Shown here: piece after piece, positions 1 through 6,045 of the stretch
How the letters are laid out: each line of letters opens with the position of its first letter
How positions within the stretch are numbered: position 1 is the stretch's first letter
NCBI GenBank assembly: GCA_023460615.1
Contig: JAEWPL010000048.1
Coordinates: forward strand, 1-6,098
DNA from: Pseudomonadota bacterium
GTDB taxonomy: Bacteria > Pseudomonadota > Gammaproteobacteria > Enterobacterales > Succinivibrionaceae
DNA length: 6,098 nucleotides
Direction of reading: 5' to 3'
Program-made: the position numbers and the translations under genes
Notes under the pieces: model-generated
Told to the model about the DNA's origin: nothing
Database searches by the model: none
What the model saw: the letters and a program-made list of their open reading frames with translations, nothing else

Positions 1-1098
1 GGTTAAGTTATCTAAAGAAGGTAGTGCAATATTGTCCTTAATGCTTTGATTCATCACTGCAGATTCGTTATCTCTGTCTTTTGAAGTGTAAGCAATAGAA
101 TTTTTAATAGCAGTTGGAATGTCATTAATATGAGTTCCATTAGCTAAAACCACCTCACCCTCTCTATCAAAGCTTGCACCAAAGATTGCTTTACCAATCT
201 CGTGCATGCCAGATTCTGATAGACCACCAAAGCCTAAAATCTCACCTTTGTGAAGATCAAAAGATACATCGTGAATTAGTTTAGGTACGGTAACATTTTT
301 AACTGATAAAACTACTTCATCAGAAATTGGAGTGCCGTAATCATTACGGTAGTAATCACCAGTAACCTCACGACCTACCATTAACTTTTTAAGATCGTCT
401 TCTGTAACATCCTTACTTTGTACAGTGTCGATGTAGTCACCATCTCTTAAAACAGTAATGGTGTCTGCTTTATCAAGAATTTCAGGTAAATCGTGAGAAA
501 TAAAGATCACAGTGTTACCTTCTTCTTTAATTCTCTTCATGTGCTTGTAAAGCTCTTCACGACCTTCTTGTGATAAAGCGGTAGTAGTTTCGTCGATAAC
601 TACAATCTTTGGTTTGAAGTAAGTAGCTTTAACAATTTCGATTAGCTTTCTGTCCTCGAAGTTGTACTCATCAACTAAGACATTAGCTTTGATATGGTCA
701 AAACCATATTCTTTTAGTAAACGGTTAGCTTCATCATTCATGCGTTTAGTATTTCTAAAGCCGCAAGTGATAAATCTCTCTTCATGACCTAAGAAGATAT
801 TCTCTGCAACAGATAGACCTGATAGAGTACCTAACTCTTGTACAATAATTGAAATACCGTGGTTATTAGCATCTACTTGGTTTTTAGCATGGATGTTCTC
901 ACCATCTAATGTAAAGGTTCCAGACTCTAATTGGTAAATTCCTGTTAGCATGTTGGTTAAGGTAGATTTACCAGAGCCATTCTCACCAATTAAGGCATGT
1001 ACTGAGCCTTTTTTGATATCAAAGGAAACATTGTTTAAGGCACGGTTGATACCAAAGTGTTTGGTGATATTTCTTACTTGTAATCTGATTTCGCTCAT
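1..1098 (-). CDS. Sugar ABC importer ATP-binding protein, double-NBD CUT2 (RbsA/MglA) type, C-terminus cut by window edge
   Basis: This is the ATPase that powers sugar uptake from the cytoplasmic face of the inner membrane. The start is the ATG at 1098-1096, preceded by a strong GGAGGAG. 366 codons are visible without a stop; family members are about 500 residues, so roughly 130 are missing. NBD1 has a perfect Walker A (GENGSGKST, residues 38-46), Q-loop Gln87, Walker B with catalytic glutamate (IVVIDE, 165-170) and H-loop His202. NBD2 begins near residue 262. Its Walker A position reads GLSESGMHE (292-300) without the lysine, a known family trait, followed by the family-like YTSKDRD stretch (337-343). 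Odd points: the NBD1 signature is YNFED (145-149) instead of LSGGQ, and the residue after the Walker B DE is Thr, not Pro (DETTTAL, 169-175). These may be subfamily traits. It lies 12 bp after the permease, in the same operon. The transporter class is secure; the substrate is unknown. Confidence 0.95.
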   Translation of the reverse strand, partial: MSEIRLQVRNITKHFGINRALNNVSFDIKKGSVHALIGENGSGKSTLTNMLTGIYQLESGTFTLDGENIHAKNQVDANNHGISIIVQELGTLSGLSVAENIFLGHEERFITCGFRNTKRMNDEANRLLKEYGFDHIKANVLVDEYNFEDRKLIEIVKATYFKPKIVVIDETTTALSQEGREELYKHMKRIKEEGNTVIFISHDLPEILDKADTITVLRDGDYIDTVQSKDVTEDDLKKLMVGREVTGDYYRNDYGTPISDEVVLSVKNVTVPKLIHDVSFDLHKGEILGFGGLSESGMHEIGKAIFGASFDREGEVVLANGTHINDIPTAIKNSIAYTSKDRDNESAVMNQSIKDNIALPSLDNLT

Positions 1099-1113
1099 AG
1101 TTATCTCCTCCTA
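1099..1113 (-). promoter_or_regulatory. Ribosome binding site of the ATPase gene overlapping the permease stop codon
   Basis: Read on the minus strand, the permease stop TAG (1113-1111) runs directly into GAGGAG, giving TAGGAGGAG, followed by ATAACT and the ATPase ATG. The near-perfect Shine-Dalgarno therefore begins inside the stop codon. This is seen directly. That ribosomes finishing the permease re-initiate on the ATPase, keeping the two subunits in balance, is an inference. Confidence 0.85.
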
Positions 1114-2061
1114 CTTAACAATCTCACCTTTAGCTACTTTTGTAGTTAAAGTAATGATGACTAGGAGAGCTAAACCTGTAATTACGTCTTGAATAGCGGT
1201 TGGAGCGCCTAGTGAGATAAAGCCAAAGAAAATAATGTTTACGATAAACTCACCTAAGATAATAGCTTGTAGTGGAATACCATACTTCATGAATGCCAAA
1301 CCGAAGAAGCAACCCATGGTTGGAATGAAGTTTCTAGTCATTGAAGACATACCAGTTACAGCTACCATTGAGGAACCATAGCTGATGGTTAGGACTGCCA
1401 TAGCGCCAAAGAAGGCACCTGATAGGATGAAAGCTAGTACCTTAAATTTATCAACATTGATACCCATGTTTTTAGCTACAAATTCATCTGAACCAATTGC
1501 ATAGGTGTAAGTACCAAACTTGGTGTAATTTAAAACTAGGTAAGCAATGATGAAGGTAATAAATGCAAGAATTAAGTTACCAGGCATTGAACCGAATGCA
1601 CGTAAAGTAGAAGGTAGAGTTTGCTCTACGCCACCAGCCATGTAGTTAGCAACAGATTCGTAAATAAGAGCTAAACCTGCAGTAACGATCATGGATGGAA
1701 TTCTTAACTTTACGTAGAAGAATCCGTTGCAAAGTCCTACTAATGCACCAGTTGCAATAGCTCCGAAAATTAAACCGAAATAACCTAAATCAAAGTTTAC
1801 AGCAAGTTGGCAGCCAATGATGGAGGATAGGATGATGTTTGCACCGATTGAGAAATCGAACAGCCCCATATCCATCACAAAGTAGAAACCAATTGCACCA
1901 ACTGTTGCGATTAAACTTGCTTGGAAGTAACTTAGAAGGTTACTGTAAGATCCGAAGTTATCTGGAGTTAAAACTTTAAAGATTAACCAAGATAAAAATA
2001 CTAGTGAAATTAGCACTATATAGCCTTTTGTCGCACTAGAGAGATTCTTTATTCCTTCCAT
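1111..2061 (-). CDS. Sugar ABC importer permease, BPD_transp_2 (RbsC/XylH-like) family
   Basis: Inner-membrane channel subunit of the CUT2-type sugar importer, 316 residues, a normal length for the family. The start ATG is preceded by GGGAGC at a good distance. Hydrophobic segments suitable for membrane spans lie near residues 13-30, 47-64, 72-118 (two or three spans), 121-140, 161-179, 206-230, 245-283 (two) and 288-307. Family hallmarks are NGFFYVKLRIPSMIVTAGLA (112-131), matching the NG...LRIP...T.G pattern, and the cytoplasmic coupling region YAIGSDEFVAKNMGIN (187-202) followed by LSGAFFGA (213-220). The C-terminal third lacks the usual IGGTSLxGGxG stretch and reads TMGCFFGLAFMKYGIP (248-263), so this is a diverged branch. 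It is the first gene of the leftward transcript, just downstream of a probable operator and promoter. The substrate cannot be read from the sequence; pentose, hexose or polyol are all possible. Confidence 0.93.
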   Translation of the reverse strand: MEGIKNLSSATKGYIVLISLVFLSWLIFKVLTPDNFGSYSNLLSYFQASLIATVGAIGFYFVMDMGLFDFSIGANIILSSIIGCQLAVNFDLGYFGLIFGAIATGALVGLCNGFFYVKLRIPSMIVTAGLALIYESVANYMAGGVEQTLPSTLRAFGSMPGNLILAFITFIIAYLVLNYTKFGTYTYAIGSDEFVAKNMGINVDKFKVLAFILSGAFFGAMAVLTISYGSSMVAVTGMSSMTRNFIPTMGCFFGLAFMKYGIPLQAIILGEFIVNIIFFGFISLGAPTAIQDVITGLALLVIITLTTKVAKGEIVK

Positions 2062-2131
2062 AACAGCTCCCTAAATTTGATGTTTGTTGGGGATGATATT
2101 AAGTAAAAATTACTTACCTTTATCTATCTTT

Positions 2132-2160
2132 AGCATAGAGTAAGAAATATAAATTAGTAA
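2132..2160 (-). promoter_or_regulatory. Candidate sigma70 promoter for the permease-ATPase operon
   Basis: On the minus strand, TTACTA (2160-2155, 4/6 match to TTGACA) is followed after exactly 17 bp by TATGCT (2137-2132, 4/6 match to TATAAT). Transcription would start about 65 nt before the permease ATG. The -35 box abuts the operator at 2161-2174, a placement suited to repression. The boxes are only moderate matches in AT-rich DNA, so the assignment is tentative. Confidence 0.4.
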
Positions 2161-2174
2161 CGCAAACGTTTACG
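2161..2174. promoter_or_regulatory. LacI/GalR-family operator-like palindrome O1 (permease side)
   Basis: CGCAAACGTTTACG is a 14-bp palindrome around a central CG with one mismatched pair (C3 against A12). LacI/GalR-family repressors typically bind such even palindromes with a central CG and AAACGTTT-type core. It lies 100 bp upstream of the permease start and touches the candidate -35 box. A related copy lies at 2471-2484. The regulator gene is not in the window. Family assignment is by motif shape only. Confidence 0.7.
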
Positions 2175-2200
2175 TTTTATTACGTAACGCACATTTTTAT

Positions 2201-2233
2201 TGATCGTTTTACCGAGAAATTAAAACTAGATCA
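2201..2233. repeat. Imperfect inverted repeat in the divergent control region
   Basis: Left arm TGATCGTTTTA (2201-2211) pairs with right arm TAAAAC-TA-GATCA (2221-2233): 11 bp with a two-base TA insertion and a 9-nt loop. It lacks an adjoining T-run on either strand sufficient to call it a terminator. It could be a protein site or simply a fold in AT-rich DNA. Confidence 0.4.
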
Positions 2234-2470
2234 CAAAAATTTTTGAAAAAATTTATTTGTAATATAAGCAGGTTATGCGAAATTTCAATTTTTAGGAGCC
2301 AATGAATACAACTTTGTGTCTACTTTTAAATAGTGTGACATATTCAAAATTTATCTAATTTTCATTTTTTATAGAAGAAACAAAAATATAATATATAACT
2401 ATTTGATAAATAGAGATAAAAAAATACAGTAAATTTTCATTTGAAAATAAATTTTTAAAATTGTGATCGG

Positions 2471-2484
2471 CGCATACGTTTACG
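2471..2484. promoter_or_regulatory. LacI/GalR-family operator-like site O2 (binding-protein side)
   Basis: CGCATACGTTTACG differs from O1 by a single base (T for A at position 5), so it is the same element with one further mismatch in the palindrome. It lies 82 bp upstream of the binding-protein ATG, just before the candidate -10 box at 2498-2503, where a bound repressor would block polymerase. Recurrence of a 13/14 match on the other side of a divergent region is the main support that both are real sites. Confidence 0.68.
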
Positions 2485-2497
2485 GACAAAAAGTAAC

Positions 2498-2503
2498 TAT
2501 TAT
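2498..2503 (+). promoter_or_regulatory. Candidate -10 box for the binding-protein gene
   Basis: TATTAT matches the TATAAT consensus at 5/6 and would give a leader of about 57 nt. No good -35 box is seen; the expected place (2475-2480) lies within operator O2. A TGTGA half-site at 2462-2466 would be centred near -41 if it belonged to a CRP site, but its second half is absent, so activation by CRP is only a possibility. Confidence 0.35.
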
Positions 2504-2566
2504 TAGAAGAGAATTAAATCCGTTAAATTTAGTTCTTTGCTACGACAATTACATAAGGAAGTTTTT

Positions 2567-3718
2567 ATGAGATTTACTTTTAAAAAATTTGCAAAGGCTA
2601 TCGCATCTACTGCTTTAGCTGCTTCTATTGCAACCTGTAGCACTAGTGCTCAAGCTATTGAGAACAGCGATATTAAGATTGGTGTTTCTATTTGGTCTTC
2701 AACTGACGTTTTAGGTTCATATTGTAAGAAGATCCTAGATGAAGCTGCAGATGCACTTGGTGTACAAGTTCAGTATGTGGATCAGGCTCACGTATCAGAG
2801 AAGGTAACTGCATCTGTTGAGCAGTTAGTTGCATCAGGCTGTCAAGGTATCATTATCTGTAACTCCTCAGATACAGAGATGACCTCTGCAATTAAGACAG
2901 CTAATAATAACAAAGTATATTTAGCTCAATTCTTCCGTATTATTTCTAAAGAAGCAAATCCTGGAATTTATAGAATGGCAACCAAGTCTCCATACTACAT
3001 TGGTGCTGTTCATGAGGATGAGCCAGCTAATGGTAAGCGCTTAGTAAACATCCTATTAGACAAAGGTTGCAGAAACATTGGTCTAATCGGTTGGGAGCAA
3101 GGTGACGCTACTTGGCTTGGCAGATGGGAAGGCTATAGAGCAGGTGTTGAGCAGTGGAACAAAGATCATCCAGATGATCAAGCTAAGTTAACTGAGCCTC
3201 AATACGCTGGAACTTCTTCAGAAGGTGGTTCAAAAGCAGCTGAAGCTTTAATGGCTGCAAATCCTAAACTAGATGCTTTAATTCCTGCTGGTGGTGGCGG
3301 TGATCCTTTATTAGGCGCTGTAGCTGCTGTTGAGCGTGCTGGCAAGACTGGTGCTATCAAGATCGTTTCAACAGACTTCTTACCAGACTTAGGTGAGAGA
3401 TTAGTAAACGGCTCAATGGCTGGTCAATCAGGTGGTCACTACTGCGATCCTCTAATTGCTTTCATGGCTGTATACAATGCTATTAAGGGCAACTATAAGG
3501 ACTTTGCTGGAAAGTTTGAGGACATTACTTTCCCATACCTATTCGTATCATCACCTGAGGATTACCAAGGTTATGAGAAGTACTTCGTAGAGCAACTTCC
3601 ATTTACTAAGGCAGAGTTAGTTGATTTATCTAATAAAGATCTTGCAGGTCTAAAAGAAGCTGCAGCAAAGATCTCTATTGAAGACGCAGCAGCTCGTGCA
3701 GCAGCTCGCGGTGAATAA
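2567..3718 (+). CDS. Periplasmic sugar-binding protein of a CUT2-type ABC importer (Peripla_BP_4, RbsB-like)
   Basis: Soluble receptor that binds a sugar or polyol in the periplasm and hands it to the divergently encoded permease and ATPase. I chose the ATG at 2567 over an upstream TTG (2537) because AAGGAAG (2555-2561) sits 5 nt before it and the protein then opens with a clean signal peptide: MRFTFKKFAK, a hydrophobic Ala-rich core, and likely cleavage after AQA (residue 30). The product is 383 residues, longer than RbsB (about 296). The mature part has the two-lobed fold's landmarks: IKIGVSIW (36-43), SVEQLVASGCQGIIICN (83-99), GAVHEDEPANGKRL (146-159), IGLIGWEQGDATWLGRWEGY (171-190) with an Arg at the usual ligand-contact place, LDALIPAGGGGDPLLGA (235-251), and IKIVSTDF (264-271). 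Several Trp residues (43, 176, 183, 187) could stack on a sugar ring. The C-terminal ~35 residues form an Ala/Lys/Glu-rich helix beyond the usual fold end. The ligand is not identifiable. Confidence 0.93.
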   Translation: MRFTFKKFAKAIASTALAASIATCSTSAQAIENSDIKIGVSIWSSTDVLGSYCKKILDEAADALGVQVQYVDQAHVSEKVTASVEQLVASGCQGIIICNSSDTEMTSAIKTANNNKVYLAQFFRIISKEANPGIYRMATKSPYYIGAVHEDEPANGKRLVNILLDKGCRNIGLIGWEQGDATWLGRWEGYRAGVEQWNKDHPDDQAKLTEPQYAGTSSEGGSKAAEALMAANPKLDALIPAGGGGDPLLGAVAAVERAGKTGAIKIVSTDFLPDLGERLVNGSMAGQSGGHYCDPLIAFMAVYNAIKGNYKDFAGKFEDITFPYLFVSSPEDYQGYEKYFVEQLPFTKAELVDLSNKDLAGLKEAAAKISIEDAAARAAARGE

Positions 3719-3755
3719 CCACACAAAATTAGATTAAGATAATCGTAACAATCCG

Positions 3756-3791
3756 ATCCACCAACAGTTAAAGCTCTTGGTGGATTTTTTT
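3756..3791 (+). terminator. Rho-independent terminator of the binding-protein gene
   Basis: Perfect 9-bp stem ATCCACCAA (3756-3764) / TTGGTGGAT (3777-3785) with a 12-nt loop, ending in a run of seven T (3785-3791). It begins 37 bp after the binding-protein stop and separates it from phoA, so phoA needs its own promoter. Confidence 0.9.
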
Positions 3792-3809
3792 AACAATCTA
3801 ACTTGTTAA
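3790..3809. repeat. Perfect 7-bp inverted repeat upstream of phoA
   Basis: TTAACAA (3790-3796), 6-bp spacer TCTAAC, TTGTTAA (3803-3809). It overlaps the last bases of the preceding T-run and lies about 90 bp before phoA. The two-fold symmetry would suit a dimeric regulator, but chance in AT-rich DNA is possible. It is unlike the direct-repeat PHO box of E. coli. Confidence 0.4.
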
Positions 3810-3857
3810 TTTACCAAAAAATAACAATTCTCCATAAATCAATTAACACATCGTTTT

Positions 3858-3863
3858 TATATT
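3858..3863 (+). promoter_or_regulatory. Candidate -10 box for phoA
   Basis: TATATT (5/6 match to TATAAT) would start transcription about 30 nt before the phoA ATG. There is no recognisable -35 hexamer at 17 bp (TAAATC). That absence is typical of activator-dependent promoters such as those using PhoB, but the PHO box itself is not convincing here. Confidence 0.4.
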
Positions 3864-3899
3864 GAACTCATCAGAAAACATTAACATTTTGAGGTCAAT

Positions 3900-5324
3900 A
3901 TGAAATCTTCAATTAAAGTATTAAGCTTAGCCTTAGCTACACTAGTAGCAGCAAACACTGCTACTGCGGCAGACGATATTTATAACCGTGCGGCTGTTGG
4001 TGATATTACAGTTCAAGGCGGTGCATCACGTATTCATGGTGATATGTACAAGATGTACGAATCACAATTAAAGATTGCAACCAAGCAAAAAGCAAAGAAT
4101 GTAATTCTTTTAATCGGTGACGGTATGGGTGACAGTGAAATCACTGCAGCACGTAACTTTGCTCACGGTGCAGGCGGTGCTTTTAAAGGCTTAGATGCAC
4201 TTCCATTCTCAGGTCAATACACTCACTACTCTTTAGATAAAAAGACTCACTTACCAGATTACGTAACAGATTCAGCTGCATCTGCTACTGCATGGGCAAC
4301 TGGTGTAAAGTCTTACAACGGCGCTATTTCAGTTGATGTAAATGGAAAGCCTTTCCCTAATCTAATCGAAATCGCAAAGAAGAATGGCTTAGCAACAGGT
4401 GACGTTTCTACAGCTGAAATCCAGGATGCTACCCCTGCTGTTCAAGTTGCTCACGTAACTCACCGTAAGTGCTATGGTCCTAAGGCAACAGCTGAAAAGT
4501 GCCCAGATGGTACCTTAGAGAAGGGTGGTTTAGGTTCTATTTCAGAGCAGATCATTAAGACTCGTGCAGACGTTGTATTAGGCGGTGGCATGAAATCTTT
4601 CAAAGAGCTTGCAACTTTTGGTAAGTACAAGGATAAGTCATTATTAGATCAAGCTAAAGCTGAAGGCTTTACTATCGTAACAGATGCATCAAGCTTAGAT
4701 GCTGTAAAGAGCGCTGATCAAAAGGCTCCTCTATTAGGTTTATTTGCTGAAGGCAATATGCCTGTTCGTCTAAAAGGACCACAAGCTTCTTTCCACGGTA
4801 ACTTAGATCTACCTCCAGTTAAGTGCGAAGTTAACGCTGACAGAAACGCTAGTGTGCCAACTCTTGCTGCTATGACTAAGAAAGCTATCGACTTATTAAA
4901 GGTTAACAAGAAAGGCTTCTTCCTACAGGTTGAAGGAGCTTCTATCGATAAACAGGCTCACGCAAACAACCCTTGTGGTCAGTTCGGTGAAACTATGGAC
5001 TTAGATGAGGCTGTTCAAGTAGCTTTAGACTTTGCAAAGAAGGATGGCAATACTTTAGTTATCGTAACTGCTGATCATGCTCACGCAACTCAAATCGTTT
5101 ATCCAAAGGCTGTTGCTCCTGGTTACACCTTAGCTGTTATGACTGCTGATGGTGCTCCTATGTCAATTTCATATGGTAACTCTGAGGATGTTAACGATTC
5201 AGGTCATACTGGTGCTCAATTAAGAATTGCAGCTTACGGTCCTGGTGCAATCAACGTAATGGGCTTAACTGATCAAACCGATTTATTTAAGACAATTTAC
5301 AATGTACTTGGTTTGAAGAAGTAA
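3900..5324 (+). CDS. phoA: Periplasmic alkaline phosphatase PhoA
   Basis: Zn/Mg metalloenzyme that hydrolyses phosphomonoesters in the periplasm to release phosphate. 474 residues, near the E. coli length (471). The start ATG has GAGG (3891-3894) 5 nt upstream. The signal peptide ends near residue 23-24 (NTATA-AD). E. coli catalytic residues all have counterparts, offset about 23: Asp74 (Asp51) in IGDGMGDSE; nucleophile Ser125 (Ser102) in TDSAASATAWATG; Asp176 and Thr178 (Asp153, Thr155); Arg189 (Arg166); Glu345, Asp350, Lys351 and His354 (Glu322, Asp327, Lys328, His331); Asp392 and His393 (Asp369, His370); His436 (His412). Both disulfides are kept (Cys191-Cys201, Cys309-Cys359), implying Dsb-dependent folding. 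Odd: the residue matching Asp330 is Ala353 (IDKQAH). It is flanked by terminators, so monocistronic. Phosphate control by PhoB is expected from the family but not shown by a clear box. Confidence 0.98.
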   Translation: MKSSIKVLSLALATLVAANTATAADDIYNRAAVGDITVQGGASRIHGDMYKMYESQLKIATKQKAKNVILLIGDGMGDSEITAARNFAHGAGGAFKGLDALPFSGQYTHYSLDKKTHLPDYVTDSAASATAWATGVKSYNGAISVDVNGKPFPNLIEIAKKNGLATGDVSTAEIQDATPAVQVAHVTHRKCYGPKATAEKCPDGTLEKGGLGSISEQIIKTRADVVLGGGMKSFKELATFGKYKDKSLLDQAKAEGFTIVTDASSLDAVKSADQKAPLLGLFAEGNMPVRLKGPQASFHGNLDLPPVKCEVNADRNASVPTLAAMTKKAIDLLKVNKKGFFLQVEGASIDKQAHANNPCGQFGETMDLDEAVQVALDFAKKDGNTLVIVTADHAHATQIVYPKAVAPGYTLAVMTADGAPMSISYGNSEDVNDSGHTGAQLRIAAYGPGAINVMGLTDQTDLFKTIYNVLGLKK

Positions 5325-5341
5325 TTTAGTAGTTCTGCTTT

Positions 5342-5370
5342 AAAGGGAGGCTTAGGCCTCCTTTCTTTTT
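5342..5370 (+). terminator. Rho-independent terminator of phoA
   Basis: Stem AAAGG-(G bulge)-AGGC (5342-5351), loop TTAG, then GCCTCCTTT (5356-5364), followed by TTTCTTTTT. It begins 17 bp after the phoA stop. The last two T with the next bases spell a perfect TTGACA (5369-5374), but no suitable -10 box follows. Confidence 0.88.
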
Positions 5371-5425
5371 GACAAACTAATGAGCGCAATTGCATGTAAG
5401 CAATATCCTCTAAAATTAAACACAC

Positions 5426-5580
5426 ACTACATAATAAAAAAATATAAACTCTCGCCAAAGCCCATAAAATAGGGTGTTGTGATGGTTTTTGATACCTTGC
5501 AACTCCAAAACAATTCTTATGATTAACTATGAAGATTGCTGACATTTAGAGCTGATTTTCCTATTTAACTTAATTCCCAT
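5426..5580. repeat. Array unit 1
   Basis: Left-most copy, starting 55 bp after the phoA terminator. It carries GCCC-ATAAAATA-GGGT (5460-5475) and the second hairpin (5476-5503). It is almost identical to unit 2 from the first hairpin to CTATTTA, indicating a recent duplication. The sequence left of it (AAATTAAACACAC) only loosely resembles the usual unit end, marking the array boundary. Confidence 0.9.
5460..5503 (+). other. Adjacent hairpin pair H1-H2 in unit 1, possible structured RNA core
   Basis: H1: GCCC, loop ATAAAATA, GGGT (5460-5475; last pair G-U). H2 follows at once: GTTGTGA, bulged T, GGT (5476-5486), loop TTTTGAT, ACCTTGCAAC (5494-5503), giving ten pairs with two G-U wobbles. The same pair is recognisable in units 2, 3 and 4, with H2 weakened in 3 and 4. 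H1 shows base changes that keep pairing in some copies. Whether it is transcribed is unknown. Confidence 0.4.
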
Positions 5581-5734
5581 ACTACATAAGAAAAAAAATA
5601 TAAACTCTCGCAAAGCCCATAAAATAGGGCGTTGTGATGGTTTTTGATACCTTGCAACTCCAAAACAATTCTTATGATTAACTATGAAGATTGCTGACAT
5701 TTAGAGTTGATTTTTCTATTTACATAATTCCCAC
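5581..5734. repeat. Array unit 2
   Basis: This copy has the best folded core: H1 is GCCC-ATAAAATA-GGGC (5615-5630) with four Watson-Crick pairs, and H2 is the same as in unit 1. It has one base fewer than unit 1 after CTCTCGC and an eight-A run near its start. Its 3' part differs from unit 1 by only a few T/C changes and CAT in place of ACTT. Confidence 0.9.
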
Positions 5735-5892
5735 ACTACATAAGAAAAAAATATAAACTATCGCTAAAGCCCATAAAATAAGGTGTTGTAATGGTTTTTG
5801 ATGCCTTGAAACTGCAAAACAAATCTAAAGGATAAAATAAGAAGAGATCTTTCTTGTTTGAGCTGAAATAGCAAGCTTACCTTAATTCCCAC
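5735..5892. repeat. Array unit 3, with a replaced 3' half
   Basis: The conserved core is present with scattered changes (CTATCGCTAAAG, GTTGTAATGG, GATGCC). After GCAAAAC the sequence departs from the other units until the closing TTAATTCCC. The replacement has its own inverted repeats: AAGAA-GA / TC-T-TTCTT around 5839-5856, and AGCT...AGCT around 5861-5877. At 158 bp it is the longest unit. Confidence 0.85.
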
Positions 5893-6045
5893 ACTACATA
5901 AGAAAAAAATATAAACTCTCGCCAAAGCCTATAAAATAAGGTGTTGTGATGTTTTTTGATACCTTGTATCTCCAAAACATTCTTATGATTAACAATGAAG
6001 ATTGCTGACATATAGAGCTGATTTTCCTATTTTCTTAATTCCCGC
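5893..6045. repeat. Array unit 4
   Basis: The 3' part matches units 1 and 2 again. H1 is GCCT-ATAAAATA-AGGT (5927-5942): relative to unit 1, a C-G pair has become T-A, a two-sided change that keeps pairing. H2 is damaged (GTTTTTTG, TGTATC). One A is missing in CAAAACATTC. Confidence 0.88.

Larger units (their letters stand above)
2062..2566. promoter_or_regulatory. 505-bp divergent control region between permease-ATPase and binding-protein transcripts
   Basis: This stretch separates the divergent starts at 2061 (minus) and 2567 (plus) and is very AT-rich. I see no convincing protein gene in it. It contains two operator-like near-palindromes (2161-2174 and 2471-2484), candidate promoters for each direction, an inverted repeat (2201-2233), the 12-bp palindrome CAAAAATTTTTG (2234-2245) followed by another A-tract, and a small AT-only hairpin (2433-2448). 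A/T tracts of this kind usually bend DNA, which would help a looped repressor complex; that role is inferred. Confidence 0.75.

Noticed and set aside
950..1192. 80-residue open frame on the plus strand
   Set aside because: It lies antisense across the start of the ATPase and the end of the permease, with no family features.
2334..2348. CRP-like site TGTGA...TCAAA
   Set aside because: The gap between halves is 5 bp rather than 6 and the second half is imperfect.
2302..2358. 18-codon frame MNTTLCLLLNSVTYSKFI after AGGAG in the divergent region
   Set aside because: The spacing from AGGAG to ATG is only 3 nt, no promoter is evident, and a frame this short is expected by chance.
2537..2566. N-terminal extension of the binding protein from a TTG at 2537
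   Set aside because: It has no ribosome binding site and would bury the signal peptide behind ten extra residues; the ATG at 2567 has AAGGAAG at 5 nt.
3828..3847. PHO box overlapping CATAAATC
   Set aside because: Only the central AT-rich block matches the consensus, about 10 of 18 positions; neither CTGTCA half is present.
4718..4909. 63-residue open frame on the minus strand
   Set aside because: It lies wholly inside phoA on the opposite strand; a chance frame.
5369..5398. Promoter reading into the array from TTGACA (5369-5374)
   Set aside because: Perfect -35 hexamer, but no acceptable -10 box at 16-18 bp; it arises from the end of the terminator T-run.
5297..5545. 82-residue open frame on the minus strand
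   Set aside because: It crosses the end of phoA, its terminator and the first array unit, and is not preserved in the other units.
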